DNA from: Theobroma cacao
Taxonomy: Eukaryota > Streptophyta > Magnoliopsida > Malvales > Malvaceae
Direction of reading: 5' to 3'
Assembly: GCF_000208745.1 (NCBI RefSeq)
Contig: NC_030858.1
Coordinates: forward strand, 34,782,803 to 34,846,802
DNA: 64,000 bases
Position 1 is the first letter of the stretch, and each line of letters begins with the position of its first letter. Below, piece after piece: positions 12,369 to 24,974 of the stretch. The notes under the pieces are model-generated. The model saw only the letters and a list, made by a program, of their open reading frames with translations. It did no database searches and was not told where the DNA came from. The translations under genes were made by a program, and so were the position numbers.

Positions 12369-13972
12369 TGGAATTTGCCCTTATCCCATATCTTTGATTT
12401 TATTTTTCTCTAATATTTTAGATCTTTATGATCTTATCATTTATGATTTATCGAATTTCTTCAATTTTCTCACTTCCAAAGTTTTGAATCGATTTGATTT
12501 TCTTATCCTTGTTTTTTCAGCTTAGAGGGGATAAGACCCCATGTTTTAACAATAACAAACACACAAGAATCACACACAATAAATACAACCCTAGGAGAAG
12601 AAAAAAACTTGCAAGGCTAATGTTTTTGTGTTTGAGGCTTTGGGGGGAGTTTTTGAATATTTCAATCTCTGAAAAGGTGGCAAAAAGGTAAAAGAGGCAA
12701 AAATGGAGTTTTTTTGCAAAGATCAACGATCAATAATGGTAGATCTAGGTTTTTAACGACCTCATTTTTTTGGTTTGAAGAAACTTGAGTTAATTTTAGA
12801 AAGGGTACACCAATTAAAAGAAAAAAGTTATATAAGTATCAAGGATAGTGTTTTTTGTAGTTTTGATCAGTGACAGATGATGGTCAATATTTGAGATTGT
12901 AGAAGAACTAAAGAGAGAAAGTTGAAAGGTAGAGAGAAAGAATAGAAAAAATAATGGTTGATGTTACAAATCTCATAGAAGGTGGTTCTTGGACTTATAA
13001 ATAAGAGTCTTTTGCCAATAGACATGTTTTTTGGATTGAAAATATGAATCTGTGACAAGTGATATCAAAACAGACTCAATTATTCTCATAAGAGATGCTG
13101 GGATTGAAATATACCTGGATTAAGATAAGGTCCCTCTTCTCTATGAGTAAAAAAGTGTTACACAATTAAATAGAATAAAATATCACGAATCTTATATCTC
13201 TAAAAGATAATATAGGTTTCAGGGTTATAAGTAAAAGCTTTTATCCACCTAATATGTATGTTTGCTGGGTTGAAAATGTAGATATGTTACAATTGATGGG
13301 TCATGTTAAGGAAAAGGAAAAGAAAGAAGAGAAAAGAACAAAAGTAGGGCGAAGTCGGCCTGAACCAAATCAAGATACCCACTAATAGCCCAATGTGTGT
13401 GGTAAGCTCATGAAGGTTTTAGCCTAATACATTTGGGCTTGTTTCTTTATTCAAGAATAACATTTGTGTCTACAATTTGATAATATAGTTTACATTTGGC
13501 AAGATTGAGAACAAAATTAATAAGAGACCAAGCCCATATGTTTTTAGAATTAACAATCAATGGGTGCCTTAAAATTTTTTAAGATAATGTGTGAATACCT
13601 TTTTCTATAAGTCATACTCATTCATAATCAATTAAAAAGTGTCTTAAGTTAAACCCCAAGTACATATAAGAATCTAACAAAATCAATATCGATAAAATGC
13701 ACTCATTATTTGAACCGTGACTCATATAAAATTTTAAGAAAAAAGTAAAAAAAAACAAAATCGATACTATTCCCTTAAAAAATCCTTCCTCCTTAATATA
13801 AGAAAATATAAGAGGTTTATGATTGAAATGGGTTTGGAAAATAGATGCTTAAGTGAAGAGACAAAAGGCAAAAGACAATGTTGTTTTGACTTTTCCAAAC
13901 ACATTAACACAAAAAAGGTACTCCTTTTTGTTATAGAAATAATAATTAATTACCAATAAACTAGTCGAAGTA

Positions 13973-14888
13973 TTTTTTTTTTCAATCATGAAAGACACAT
14001 CAACACAGATTTGTTACACATAATGGCTCAAGTATGAAAAAGGAGATCTGCACCTTATCCACCCTAATTCATAAGAAAAATACATCATTAAAGATTAGGA
14101 AGAAAACGAAAAAAATCACTACCATGCAAGATACATATTCTTCCTATCAACACCAAGTTTTACTAAGGAATCTGCCAAGGCGTTTTCTTCCCTTTAAGTA
14201 TGAATAAATTTGAACTATCCCCCCCATTTCCTTAAGGAAGCTGTCAATTTCGTTGAAGGTCTACCACCATTTCCATGGATGCCAGCCCATCTTAATTAGC
14301 CAATTAATCACAACTTTCGAGTCTGATTCACAATTAATTTGCATTTTCCAATGAAAGATGAGGAGACAAAAACCTTGAGTGCATATTTCATAGCCATCAA
14401 CTTAGCATAATTGGATTCATGCACACTTAAAAGGTCAAAGAATAGCCCTCTAATCACCCTTATCGCGTCCTTCAATAACATAGTGTTGATAACACAGTGA
14501 TCAGATAGCTAGTGATGAAATCTTCAAGTTGCATTTATCTATTAATGGTGTTTATCCTTAATAACACTGTCACACCCCAAAAGGCCAAGCTTTCCCTTAA
14601 ACGACCCATCAACATTAAATTTCATGTTATGTCTGTCCGATGAAGACTAAAAAGCCAATACTTCTCTTCTCTACCAATTTAAAAGAGGTCCCACACTTCC
14701 ATGGCTCAATCCACCAACTGATATCATCAAAGTCTACATCCCCTTCAATTGCTTTTACCTAAGACAGTGATCTCATTTTAATGAGAAAGAGGATTTCTCT
14801 CCTGTCCCATGATTTACCATTAAAGATGATCTCATTCCTTGCCAAACCAATATAACCACATTGTTGCCTTACAAATCATCAATCATAT
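13973..14888 (-). mobile_element. LINE (L1-type) ORF2 relic, 3' segment with RNase H and poly(A)
   Basis: Read on the minus strand, shifting frames give the plant LINE ORF2 tail: a WLARNEI-FNGKSW segment near 14840-14780, then KFNVDGSFKGK near 14630, and a SNYAKLMAMKYAL stretch and NALADSLVKLGVDRKN near 14430-14140. These are marks of the RVT_3 RNase H domain. A run of ten T at 13973-13982 marks the poly(A) tail and fixes the 3' end. Several stops and frameshifts show it is dead. The LTR-type element at 14889-16987 interrupts it; the LINE continues at 16993. Confidence 0.85.
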
Positions 14889-16987
14889 TGTCGTGACGTG
14901 CGGGTCCGGTAACCCGTCCGCCAGACGCGGGCGAAAATTAAATATGTGTGGGAGTCGCCACCAATCTTTTTTATCTAGGTGTGATTGGTCACCTATTAAC
15001 TCGATTCTTAATCGACGAAGCCCTAAATTAATTTTAGGTCCGTCGAAAGAACGAGAACTGATCCACGTTTTTTAGAGATGGGTTCGGGAGTGCGATTACG
15101 CACAGAGAAGGGTTAGCACCTCCGTGACGCCCGTTCTACGAACGGTATCATTTAATCTTAAGTTATCTTAATATAACATTCTCTTAATTTAATCCCTACT
15201 TTATTAATTAAATTTTTATTGAATTGTCAGACTGAGTTTTTCACTTGGTCTCACGTATGCATATGATGCAAGCGTAAAATGATGTCGTGACTTGTTTTTT
15301 TTAAATGATGGAGTCGGTAATCTTTTATTGGAAAATTATTCGAAGACTATCCCAACGCTTTGGTGAAGTCTCGAAATTCTCCTCACCTAGAGATATCCCC
15401 GGAAGAACTCGTCTCTACGAGCTCCTCGGAGAAATCCCATCATCGGGATTCCCGCACCATATGCAAAATAAGAGTGGCGTGCAATGACAGAATAAAATGA
15501 TGGTATCTATATGCACGCGTTTATTGATTATTTAAAAATTTTGATTATTTGTTATTTTTTATTTATTTATTTGTACTTTACTTTTAGTTGTCTATTTAAA
15601 TCCATATTTGTTGTTGGCCAATTTTTACTTGATTACAAAGCTTGTCTAATAAATAATTAATTAATCTTTAAACGATTGGATTGTTTAGTAATATTTATTT
15701 AAATTAACAAAATTTTCCATATATATTGTTTTCTAACAATGATTATTAGGCTTAATAGGTTTTGGAGTTTAGAGTTCGGATTTATCCCGACGCTTCGGTG
15801 AAAATCCGTCTCTGACTTCGTACCCGAAAATATCCACCGGAAAGAGGCAACTCTTTGCCCCCTTTTTGGTGGTAATACTCAAATATTTTCTTCCAATTAT
15901 ATTATTTATTATTATTATTTATTTATTTTTCATTTTATTATTATCATTATTTTTTTTATTATTATTTTATATATTTTTTTATTTTTTTATCTAAAAATAT
16001 AATATAGTATATATATGTATATTTGCATCATGAATTACTATATTTATTATTTATTTTTATTTTTAGATTTTTAATATTAAATATAAGTGCCCATATTATA
16101 TAAATATTTATTCCCTAAAAAAAAATAAATGCATTTAAATTAAAATGGGCTAGACCCAACACTAACAAACCCAAGCAAAAAAGAAAAGGGTTATACCTTG
16201 TTGGGCTGCGATTGGCCCAACTCGGCGACCCGTGGGAGCCCAAATTTAGCACCCCGGCCTGTTTCAGGAAGCCCGCACGGTGAAGTCCAAAACGCACCGT
16301 TTTGATGCCTGCGAAGCCGCTCAAAACGACGCCGTTTTGCCTGGTCCTTTCAGCTTCTGCTTGCCTCTCTGAAACGACGTCGTTTTGCCCACGAACCCTA
16401 GGTATTTAATTCCCTTTTCTCTTTTCTCTCTCTTCACTTTCCTCTCTCACTTTCTCTCTCTAACCGCGGCGCCCTCTCCCTTCTCTCTAAAAATCTTCTT
16501 CTTCTCTCTTCGCCGGCAGTCTCACTCCTCTCAAATCTCTCCCTTCCGTCGGTCTCTCTCCTCTCAGATCTCACCGGCTTCCTTGCCCCTCTTCCCTTCC
16601 GATCGACCTCTCTCCTCTCTGATCTCACCCCCCTCTCCTTGTTTTTCTTTTTTGTTTCTTTTTGTGCTTTTCCTTGTCTGCGGCTAACTGTTGATGATTT
16701 TTTTGGTTTTTTCGTGTTCTCCTTTTCTTTGCAGGTTGCAGGTGGATTTAAAGAGCCGGGTTGTCCAATTTTTTGGACAATCCCGGCGAGGGGGTTCTGG
16801 CACCCCTGGAGTTGGTGGCCAGAACCCCATCACGCGTGGTGGTTGGGGAAGGGATGGCTGGGCGTACGCCCAACCATACCTCTCTTCTTCTTTTTTTTTT
16901 TAATTTTTTTAATATACTTTTTTATTATTTTAGTTTATTTTATTATTTATTATATATATATATATATATTTTTTATAGGTGTCTACA
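14889..16987. mobile_element. LTR-type element 1 (likely solo LTR), TSD CATAT
   Basis: The element starts TGTCGTGACG and ends GTGTCTACA, with perfect 5-bp duplications CATAT at 14884-14888 and 16988-16992. It has no internal long direct repeat, no protease/RT/integrase reading and is 2099 bp long, so a solo LTR is the simplest reading. The first ~180 bp match element 2 at 18804. Phrases such as GAGTCGCCACCAA and GGGTTCGGGAGTGCG resemble Tat/Ogre-type Ty3 LTRs; that family name is a memory-based inference. Three palindromic motifs and a TATTTAAT box sit inside at 16289-16410. The open frames at 16385-17085 are CT-rich LTR sequence, not genes. Confidence 0.82.
16289..16410 (+). promoter_or_regulatory. 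Putative LTR promoter: three palindromes plus TATA-like box
   Basis: Three palindrome-like motifs of the form AAACG(N)CGTTTT occur at 16289-16303, 16323-16338 and 16372-16386; the last is the perfect AAACGACGTCGTTT. A TATTTAAT box follows at 16403-16410, then a long CT-rich tract. The layout resembles a U3 enhancer with repeated ACGT-core (bZIP-type) sites followed by a core promoter. This orientation would make the element plus-strand. Activity is inferred only. Confidence 0.45.
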
Positions 16988-16992
16988 CATAT

Positions 16993-18803
16993 TTTCTTCA
17001 AGGTTCCCAGAAAATGGTAGCCTTCCAAGCTTTAACAAAGAATTCCACAGTGTTTGATAAGACCCATTATATCCCCCACCATTGAAGAACTTGACACCAT
17101 ACAATCTAAGAAAAATAGCAAAGAAACAACACATGGGTACAGTCATCATCATCAAACCAACCACACCAAGCACATAAACACGTATCCTTATCAAAATTCA
17201 CCCCCACAATTACATGAGAAACACTTAGTTGGAACCCTGTTAAGAATAACAAGTCAAATAAAACATTGAACATTTGGAAGGATTGGAAGCTTTCAAATAA
17301 AAAAAAACCATACCTTGCACTCCTTAATGCCTGGCGGTGCCTCCAATGTTGCTACAAACTTTTGTACTGAAAAGACTCCATGTGTATCTCCTTTCCACAC
17401 TAAATGATCTTTTTACAATAATAACCTCCTTAAGCTTGTCAAAAAGGTTAGAGAAAGCATTTTTCTCCCACACAAAGACGTCAAAAAGTTAATTCTCCAT
17501 TATCCCTTACACCCAACATTCGCCACCTTAGCTTCAGTGCCAACGGGGTGGGTGAAGCCACAAAAGCAAAGGCTTTGGGCACCAAATTTGAGAATGCATC
17601 ATAATTTTATAATAATTATATTAAAAATATATAAAAATTAAGATGATTAATAAAATATCTATCTATTCTCTCATGCCTAATAAATATTTATTTTCTCTCA
17701 CCTCCACATCCTTCTTAATTCTCAACTATTTATCTCATTTCTTATTAAAAATATGTAAAAATCAAAGATAATTAATAAAGTGACATATTCTTTCACTTTT
17801 CTAATTATGTGCTTACTAAATCTCAATTTTTTATTACTCCCAAATTCGTACAATGCCATTAATTCTCAACTATTTCTCCTATTTCCAATCAATTAACGTT
17901 AATATGTATTTAATCTCTAATAGCTATTTTTTCTCATCTATTCATTTTACTTTCAATCAAATAATAGTCAAATGTATTAATGATCTCCAACTGTTATTCT
18001 TTTCCTATATATAAAATAAATTATTTTTTATTTTTAGAGTTAAAAATTTTAAAACAAATTATATAAATTGAAGATAATAGTCCAATTGATATACTTAATC
18101 ATAGAAGAAGACTTGATTCTATTCTAAATGCATATATTACTTTTAAAATAATGTTAACAATTCCAATAAGTGTTGCTTGAGTAAAAAGAAGTTTTTCAAA
18201 ACTAAAATAGAGAACAACTTGATTATAAAAATTTAATTAGAGATTTTTCATATCAAAAAATTAAAAAAATTAAATTTTAATAAATTTATTTTCTTAACTT
18301 TAATTAAAAACCTCATTTAAGTATTTAACTTTAAGTTTTCAAGCTTATTGAGCCCTCTTTGCTTACCTTCCTTATCCATGACAACCAAGAAGAGTCAAGG
18401 ATAGAGAGAATTCAATGTATTATCATCCAACCACTTATCAAGCAAAAAAAAAAAAAATTCCCTACCCCTTCCCATGACCCACTAACGGCTCTCAAAACCC
18501 ATTAGTTTTTCTCAACATTATTGAAAATAAAAAAATCCATCATTCAAGGACAGATTAATTATACTTTGCCACACACTAGACATTTTCTCTTTATAGAGGG
18601 TTGCTGGTAGCCATGATAATTAACCCTATCCATACTTCTCCATAAAACCTTCTCATTTCCCCCGAACCTCTACCACCATTTTGCAAGCAAGGCAAAGGTT
18701 TTTATGGGAAATATTTATGATGCTGAGACCACACCGAGCCTTCGGTTTGCACGCCACCACCCACTTTACATTTGTCATTTTTCTTTATATCTTCATTTCC
18801 ACC
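16993..18803 (-). mobile_element. LINE ORF2 relic, middle segment with zf-RVT region
   Basis: On the minus strand the segment begins next to element 2 with an RT C-terminal connection (a KWVVACKPK-type stretch near 18750-18720). It later shows a zf-RVT zinc-binding pattern (DKDTCLCAWCGW... followed by C-T-H-V-L-F-L-C, near 17190-17100). Stops and frameshifts are frequent. After removing element 1 and one CATAT, the reading LPFSGNLEEN runs on in frame into the 3' segment, which shows that the LTR element inserted into the LINE. About 17600-18350 is AT-rich and may contain further inserted or decayed sequence. Confidence 0.75.
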
Positions 18804-20845
18804 TGTCGTAACGTGCGGGTTCGGGAACCCGTCCGCCAGACGCGGGCAAAAAAAAAATTAAAAATCTCAAGGTGTGAGAGTCGCCACCAATCATGTTTAT
18901 CTAAGGTGTGATTGGCCACCTATTAAATTTATTCTATTCGACGGAGTCCTAAATTAATTTTAGGTCCGTCGAAAGAACGAGAAGTGGTCCACNGACGCCG
19001 TCAGGTCATTCACGCAAAACCACAACGATCCAAAATTCGCAACTAAAAAAGAAAAGAAAAATTTATTAAAAACCCGAAACCAACCCTTCATTAAACGAGT
19101 CAAAAATCAGCCTTACCCTTTAATTCCATGGGGAAAATCGTCTTTTTACGCGCTGTCGAATCACATTGGCCATAATTAGGAGGAACAAAATTTTCACACT
19201 CGCCATTGTTATCAACAAAAAATGATTAAAATATTTATCCGGCGGGGGAGATAAGTTTTAAAAATTAAAAAATAAAATAAGAAATATTATCTTGTTAGGA
19301 ATTCTCAATAGGTCAAAATGTCGTCATACTACCGGGTGATTTTGAGCCGTCTGATGTGAATACTGAGAGACGTATTTGAGATAACAAAAGAAAAAGAAAA
19401 AAAAATAAAAACAAAAGTCGGTGTGGGTCCACTTAAAACCAACCTTGACGGTTTAGAACCACATCCACCAAAGGAGCTGACTCAGAAACAATTACAGCTA
19501 GATTTTGCTTTTCCCATTTCTTTTTTAGATAACATTTGTTTCTTTGCCTTTTATTTGTTTTAATATAATTTAAAAAACTTTATTCCATTCTTTTTGAAAA
19601 AAATTGTGTGCAAGGTTCGACATTTATAAATTTTTTAAAATCTTTTTACATGTTCAATATGTGATCAAAATATATTTTTTAAATATACTATTTTCTTACA
19701 TTTAATCTGAAAACGATTTTATCCTCGTTGGCCACCTTACTTGTATCCTATTTTGAGGTGTTTGACATAAAGACCGAGTATATTTTAATATCATTTTGAA
19801 AAGATTAACATTATGAGATACACAACATTTACTTTTATAAATTTTTTATTATTCTCTATCTATACAATATAAAATTAAAACATCATATTTATATTTTGAG
19901 ATGTTTGACGTGACATTTCAATTTATATTTAATACATATAATTGTTAATATATAAATTTTATATACTATCAATGAATCAAATGTAATCGTTACACATATA
20001 TGAAATGACAAATTATGATCTATTAAATGAGCGTCAAATATAAATATTTATTAAATTATTTTTTCTCGTTTGATAATTGGCCTTGGAGGAGATGGCACGA
20101 GGGTAGTGGTCACTTTCATTATCTGATTTTTGACACACCCAAACATCCTATTCATCAAAGGGAAAAAGAGGGTCACTAAAATCTTCTGTAGCCAAAGAAG
20201 ATAAATTAAATTAATGGGATTAATCAAAAACGGGATTAACATTGACCTGGTCGCATTACCCCAGCTGGGCCGACTTCCAAAACGCGGCGGTCGACAATTC
20301 CAAATTACTTTATTGCCCCTATAAGAAATGTCGGGTCGCTATGATTTGACAAGGGTTGTTTTGGGTAGGCGAAAGTGCGTTTCTTTTTTGAATAAGCATT
20401 CATTAATCAGAACATGGAAAACAGCGTTTTAGGACCAAACGGGGGTCAAATGATGATATTATCGTATACGACCAAAACCAAAGGTGGTGGTTGTTTTTGC
20501 CTTTTTTATCTAACTGACTGCTGCTTTGGTATGTTTTTTGTTTTAGGGTTTGACCACAATTCTATTTCATATTTTCATATAAAAAAATTGTGATATACTT
20601 TTTTTTAAAATTATTTCATACATCACCGACAAAATTCATCAACGAATCTAATAAAACGACACTTAAAATGAATATTTATTTCTGAAATTATAACACTATT
20701 GAAACATTTCAAATAAAGAAAGTTTTACTTATTGTTTGCTCTACTTTCTTTTGAAATCTTTCCGTCAGCATCTACCGACGCTCGTCATCAATTTTTTTTT
20801 TATTATTTTATTTATTTATTTATTTTTTTAATTTATGTGTCTACA
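18804..20845. mobile_element. LTR-type element 2, TSD CCACC, contains an assembly gap
   Basis: The element starts TGTCGTAACG and ends TGTGTCTACA, flanked by perfect CCACC duplications (18799-18803 and 20846-20850). Its first ~180 bp match element 1 (CCGTCCGCCAGACGCGGGC, GAGTCGCCACCAAT, TTAATTTTAGGTCCGTCGAA), but after the N at 18993 the sequence is different. The N may hide a missing interior, so this could be a fuller element collapsed in assembly, or a diverged relative sharing only its ends. No RT, integrase or gag reading is visible. It lies inside the LINE relic, just after an FLRG motif of the RT region. Confidence 0.8.
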
Positions 20846-20850
20846 CCACC

Positions 20851-21250
20851 CCGTAGGAAATGTTTACGGATCATTTCAAGTTCTTTGTCACCTTTTTTGA
20901 GCTCTAAAAATCGAAAGATAGTAAACTGGAAGTGAGTTAAGGACTAAGTTGATTAAGGCAATCTTCCCATTGAATGATAGAAATCTCCTTTGCCAAGATG
21001 CCAACCGATTCTTGAAATTAGAGATATCAATTCCCATGTTTGTTCATTCTTTCGAATTAAAGCCTAAAAGGATACCTCCAAGTATTTAAAAGGGACGGAT
21101 CCTATTGGCATCGTCATTCAGTCCTAACGAGTCCAAGTAATTAATGAAAGTGTTAAAACACCAAATGAAGATACTCATTCCACCAAATAATATAGCATAA
21201 CATGTATTTGGGAAAGGTCAATGGTTTGAAGGTCAGGATCAAATGTCTAA
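20851..21250 (-). mobile_element. LINE ORF2 relic, RT C-terminal segment
   Basis: Minus-strand frames give the plant L1 RT C-terminal signature in order: PFKYLEV near 21090, NRLASW-RRFLSFNGKIALINLVL near 21010-20950, LPVYYLSIFRAQKK near 20935-20890, and KHFLRG at the border with element 2. Stops and frameshifts show decay. Upstream parts of ORF2 (endonuclease and the RT catalytic block) are not found to the right; instead an oppositely oriented ORF1 begins at about 21270. Confidence 0.82.
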
Positions 21251-21269
21251 GTAGTGAGATGTAGAGCCA

Positions 21270-23880
21270 AGGAAAGACAGACTGAGCCAACAAGGGCAAC
21301 AAGCGATTGCTGGATAGCTTGTTCTCAGTTTTCACAGATAATCTTAGTAAAAAGCTAACAAGGTTGGCAATTAAAGGAGCTTTTAAAGAATATGAGAGAG
21401 TCATGGATGTGTACATCCTTAGAAGGGCTCTTTTAGGTAAAAATAGAGGCGCTAACTTTACTTTCATCCGTTACAAGGAGAAAGAGGAAATGGAGAATGC
21501 TTTGAAGTGGGCGAACCATCAATGGATGGACAGCAAACAGATAATTGTTAGGACAACAGATCTGATACATAAGCAAAATATTGTTGAAAGCAAAAGGAAA
21601 AACAAGGGTCAGGAAAACAAGGTCGAACCTAAAAACTTGGACAAGCGCTCATACAAAGACGTGGTGGCAGGAAACAATAGGCAATTAAAGGAGGGTCTGT
21701 TTAGAATAAAGGAGCTGCGTGTTGGTAGCAATCAAGGGGAGTGGTAGAATAAGATTAACGAACCGAGAGTTCCAAGCTTAAAAGATGCACCTCCGATGGT
21801 GAAGAAAGCGGAGGGGGAAACCAAATGATAGACCGTGGAAATGAGAAAAGATAGATTGATTACGATTAAGACATAATAGCTAATGAAGATCAGACATGGG
21901 TTAACTATAGTGTAGTAGGTAGGTTGAACTCAAGAATTCCATGCAGTATTATTCAGAAAATATTAACCCAGGAAGGGATTTATGTGCAAGTCAAAACCCT
22001 TGAAGGCTTTTCTGTGGTGGTCACTTTTAGCGATCGGGAGGAGATGATTACTCTGTTAGAGAACTATTGGGAAATGTTTGAGGATTGTTTTGACATGCTA
22101 ATCCCCTATGACATTGCTGGAAATTCAAGAGATATTAAGCTTTGGGTTAAAATCTTAGAAATCCCTTTTCATTTGTGGCACCTTAACACCTTCAAGGCTG
22201 TTAGCAATTGCTATGGCAATTTTTTTAAGGATGGATAGAAGTACCACATTAATGGAAAGATTTGATTAGGCTCATATTTTTGTCAAAGTTAGGAGCAAGT
22301 TGGACATCCTAACTTGTGTGGAAATTGAAGCTAGTGAGAAAACCTTCAAGGTTTACATTAGTATTGCTAGGAACAAAGATCATGGATTACTGGAGTTATA
22401 TTCGAAAGACAAAGAAATTTGCTTGAAAAACAGTCCCACAACTCAAGCAAGAGGGAATAATGGTGATTCCCATTAGCTACAAGACAGTCTCCATAAGCCT
22501 CATGCATAGTGGAAGAGTGTCAACGGAGACACAATCGACAATGATGGAGATTAACATTGACAAGCAGAGGGTCCAAAGCACGAATTAATCTGATGGGTCA
22601 AAAAATTTCAAAATAAAAAAAGGTTATAACAAAATGGGAGTGGCTCGGCTCCAAAGGTAAAAGGTGTAAAGATGGGACTTTTTGATAAAGGGTGTTAAGA
22701 TTTAAAGACAAAAGGTAAGCAAGATCTCATTGACAAAGGGGTTAAAGGCATGTGGTCGAAAAAAAGGAATATCATTTCAAGGTATAGTAAAATTGCAGGG
22801 AATGTGAGAAGTAGGGGGTCAACAGATCCGAAACAGAGAAAGAAGTCTTGGGCAGGTGAAAAGGTATGATGGAGCATCACACATCACTGAGTCAACTCAA
22901 GTATGATTATGGGTTGGCGTTGGGACAAGGAGAGAAGAAATGCCTTGCAGAGTTTAAGCTTATGGAGGCCCAAAGTATAGGCAAAGGCCCGACTGATGAA
23001 ATAAATAAGAGACCATCTGAGGTTGGCCTATCGATTAACTCCTATAGCGAGCCACTATTGAATATTGGGGCAGAGGATAAGTTATGGGCTACTCCTGATA
23101 ACAATAACATGAACTGGTTTAAAGGGGAATACAACCTAAAAGATGATGGGCTGGAGGTGGAAAAAATATTTGGGTCATTAGAGAGACCTTTAAATGGAAA
23201 AAAAATCTCCAAGAGTAACGTTGATGGTAAAATATAGGGTCAGATAAGCTTGATGGTAAAGAATGTTCGGAAGTGTGATAAACCACCATCACATGATGAG
23301 ATGAAAGAACAAGAGTGGCAATAAACTAAAATGGATGAGCTGACATTCATGAAAGGTGACAAAATCAATACCAATGCTTTTGATGCTAGTCACAAGAAAG
23401 GTGAAAGCCTTGAAAAGATTCATTAAAAGAGGAAGATGACACACTAGCTTTAATTCAGTGAAGTAAAAAGGGAAAAAATAGCCTCAAGAAATATTCACCA
23501 AAACAAAGGTCCATGCAAGAGAGCTTCAAAAGGAGGAAAGGTGGTTGGAAAGTAGGCAAATGACTAATGAAAATGAAGGTGGCAACCCTAGAGGGAGAAA
23601 ATCTAGCAAGAAAAAGAGAAGTTTGAAGGATCAGATGGAGGAAGAAAGAGATTTGTTGGACTTCGATTTTGAACTGCAAGATGTGGATGTGCTTTCGGAT
23701 TTTGATATGAGATTATGTGACTCGACACTCAAAAACAAGGCAAAATAAATTTTTGAATTGACCAAAAGCTTAAGGTTAGCGTTTAATGAAGAAGACAAAG
23801 TTGTTATTCAAAAATTGATGGAATTGGAAAAAACGGATAGAGAGGTATGGATGAATAGTGCAACCGAGCAGCAACATTGA
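21270..23880 (+). pseudogene. Decayed LINE ORF1 (RRM + DUF4283)
   Basis: Plus-strand frames show an RRM (RNP2-like SVFTDNLSK at about 21326; RNP1-like RGANFTFIRY at about 21448), then SYKDVVAG. After frameshifts there is a DUF4283-like domain at 21924-22238 (WVKILEIPFHLWHLNTF) and a lysine-rich C-terminal part around 23545-23748. RRM-DUF4283 proteins are ORF1 products of plant L1-like elements and bind the element RNA. Stops at 21746, 22236 and later show it is not functional. It points away from the ORF2 relic on its left. Confidence 0.8.
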
Positions 23881-24560
23881 CCACTTGCTTTGGACAGTTT
23901 TTAGAACTGGATTTGCGAGATTCTCTTGAGAATGCACTTTCAACTCTTTCTCTGGTTGTTGTCTTGTAGGGGTGCTTTAGTAGTGGAAGAAGGGTTTGAA
24001 GGATTGTGATAAGAAGAATTAATTCGATTTCTTATTGCTGAGGATGAGCAAGTAAGTGAAGCATGACCAGCTTTAAGGGCAATTTTCTTTCTGATTGTGG
24101 CACCGGGCTTTTACATTTAAGATACAGGAATGTCTTTTAGTGTTTTGCTGCTGGTTCTTTCTTGCAGGACTCCTGTTTCTAACTGTTTTGTTCATGAAGT
24201 AGCAAATTTTGTTTGAATTTTGAGTCTGGTGCTTTAATTGTTCATTGATTCGATGGTCTTTCTAAAGGTTAATATGGATGTTGCTTTTGTGGTCAATGAG
24301 GTCGCAAGATAACAAGTGGTTTTTTGTGCTTTTGGTCTATTGTTGATGTCTTTTGAAGTCTTTTTTTGTAGGTTTTTGCGAGTGTGAGCTCTATGTCGAT
24401 AGCCAAAGGAACTAATAGCTGTTGAGGTAGTTTTGTTTTTGTGTTTGCATTGCCAAATGCTTTGGAGCAAGTGCAAATGCTACAAGGAATCAAACTACCA
24501 AAGCTAGAGTTTATATGCCATTGAAAGTCTTTGACTAACTTTGTTTAAGACTTTTTGGAT
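23881..24560. other. Unassigned sequence next to the LINE ORF1 relic
   Basis: The stretch follows the last ORF1-like codons and precedes AT-rich unique DNA. It is T-rich on the plus strand and may be more of the same LINE (inter-ORF spacer). I find no endonuclease motifs and no long frame worth calling. Confidence 0.35.
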
Positions 24561-24974
24561 GACATACTAGCTAGTGGATAATAATAAAACAACTACCTTA
24601 AAAAAATGAGAGTTTTAGCTATATGGTATTTCATTCAAAAATATTATACATATGCATCAAGTACATTTGATTTTGCATCAAATCAATTGTGAAAAATTTA
24701 AAAATATTTTATCTTTGATTATGTATCATCAAATCTTATTCTTATGCATGATAACATGAAAAAAAAGAAGAAGAGAATTATACCAAAAAATTACCCTCTT
24801 ATATAACCTTTGATTTCTATGAATAATATAATTGAATTTGGTCATAAAAAAAGTTCAATATTCCACAATTATCCCAATTTAGTAAACTTACCAAAGGGTG
24901 ATCATAGAAGATTAAACGTTAATCCACCTGACCGTTGCCAATAACGGACTAATTAAACTTCCAATTTCAAAGAT

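Larger units (their letters stand above)
10901..13972. other. Intergenic AT-rich region without a recognisable gene
   Basis: The region is AT-rich with many stops in every frame. It holds the 33-bp tandem repeat at 11623-11703, the gap-flanking duplication at 12179-12368, and two diverged related stretches at about 12955-13070 and 13180-13310. The latter share phrases of the type ataagt..aag.cttttgcca and ttggattgaaaat, and may be LTR debris. I see no conserved protein segment. Confidence 0.5.

Noticed and set aside
14884..16992. Complete autonomous LTR retrotransposon
   Set aside because: No long terminal direct repeats within the element and no gag, protease, RT or integrase reading were found; a solo LTR fits better.
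16385..17085. Several plus-strand frames rich in Ser, Phe and Leu
   Set aside because: They lie inside LTR-type element 1 in CT-rich sequence, overlap each other, and show no conserved domain.
22866..23237. 123-codon plus-strand frame as a possible gene
   Set aside because: It lies in the decayed LINE ORF1 stretch, between domains and stops, with no independent support.
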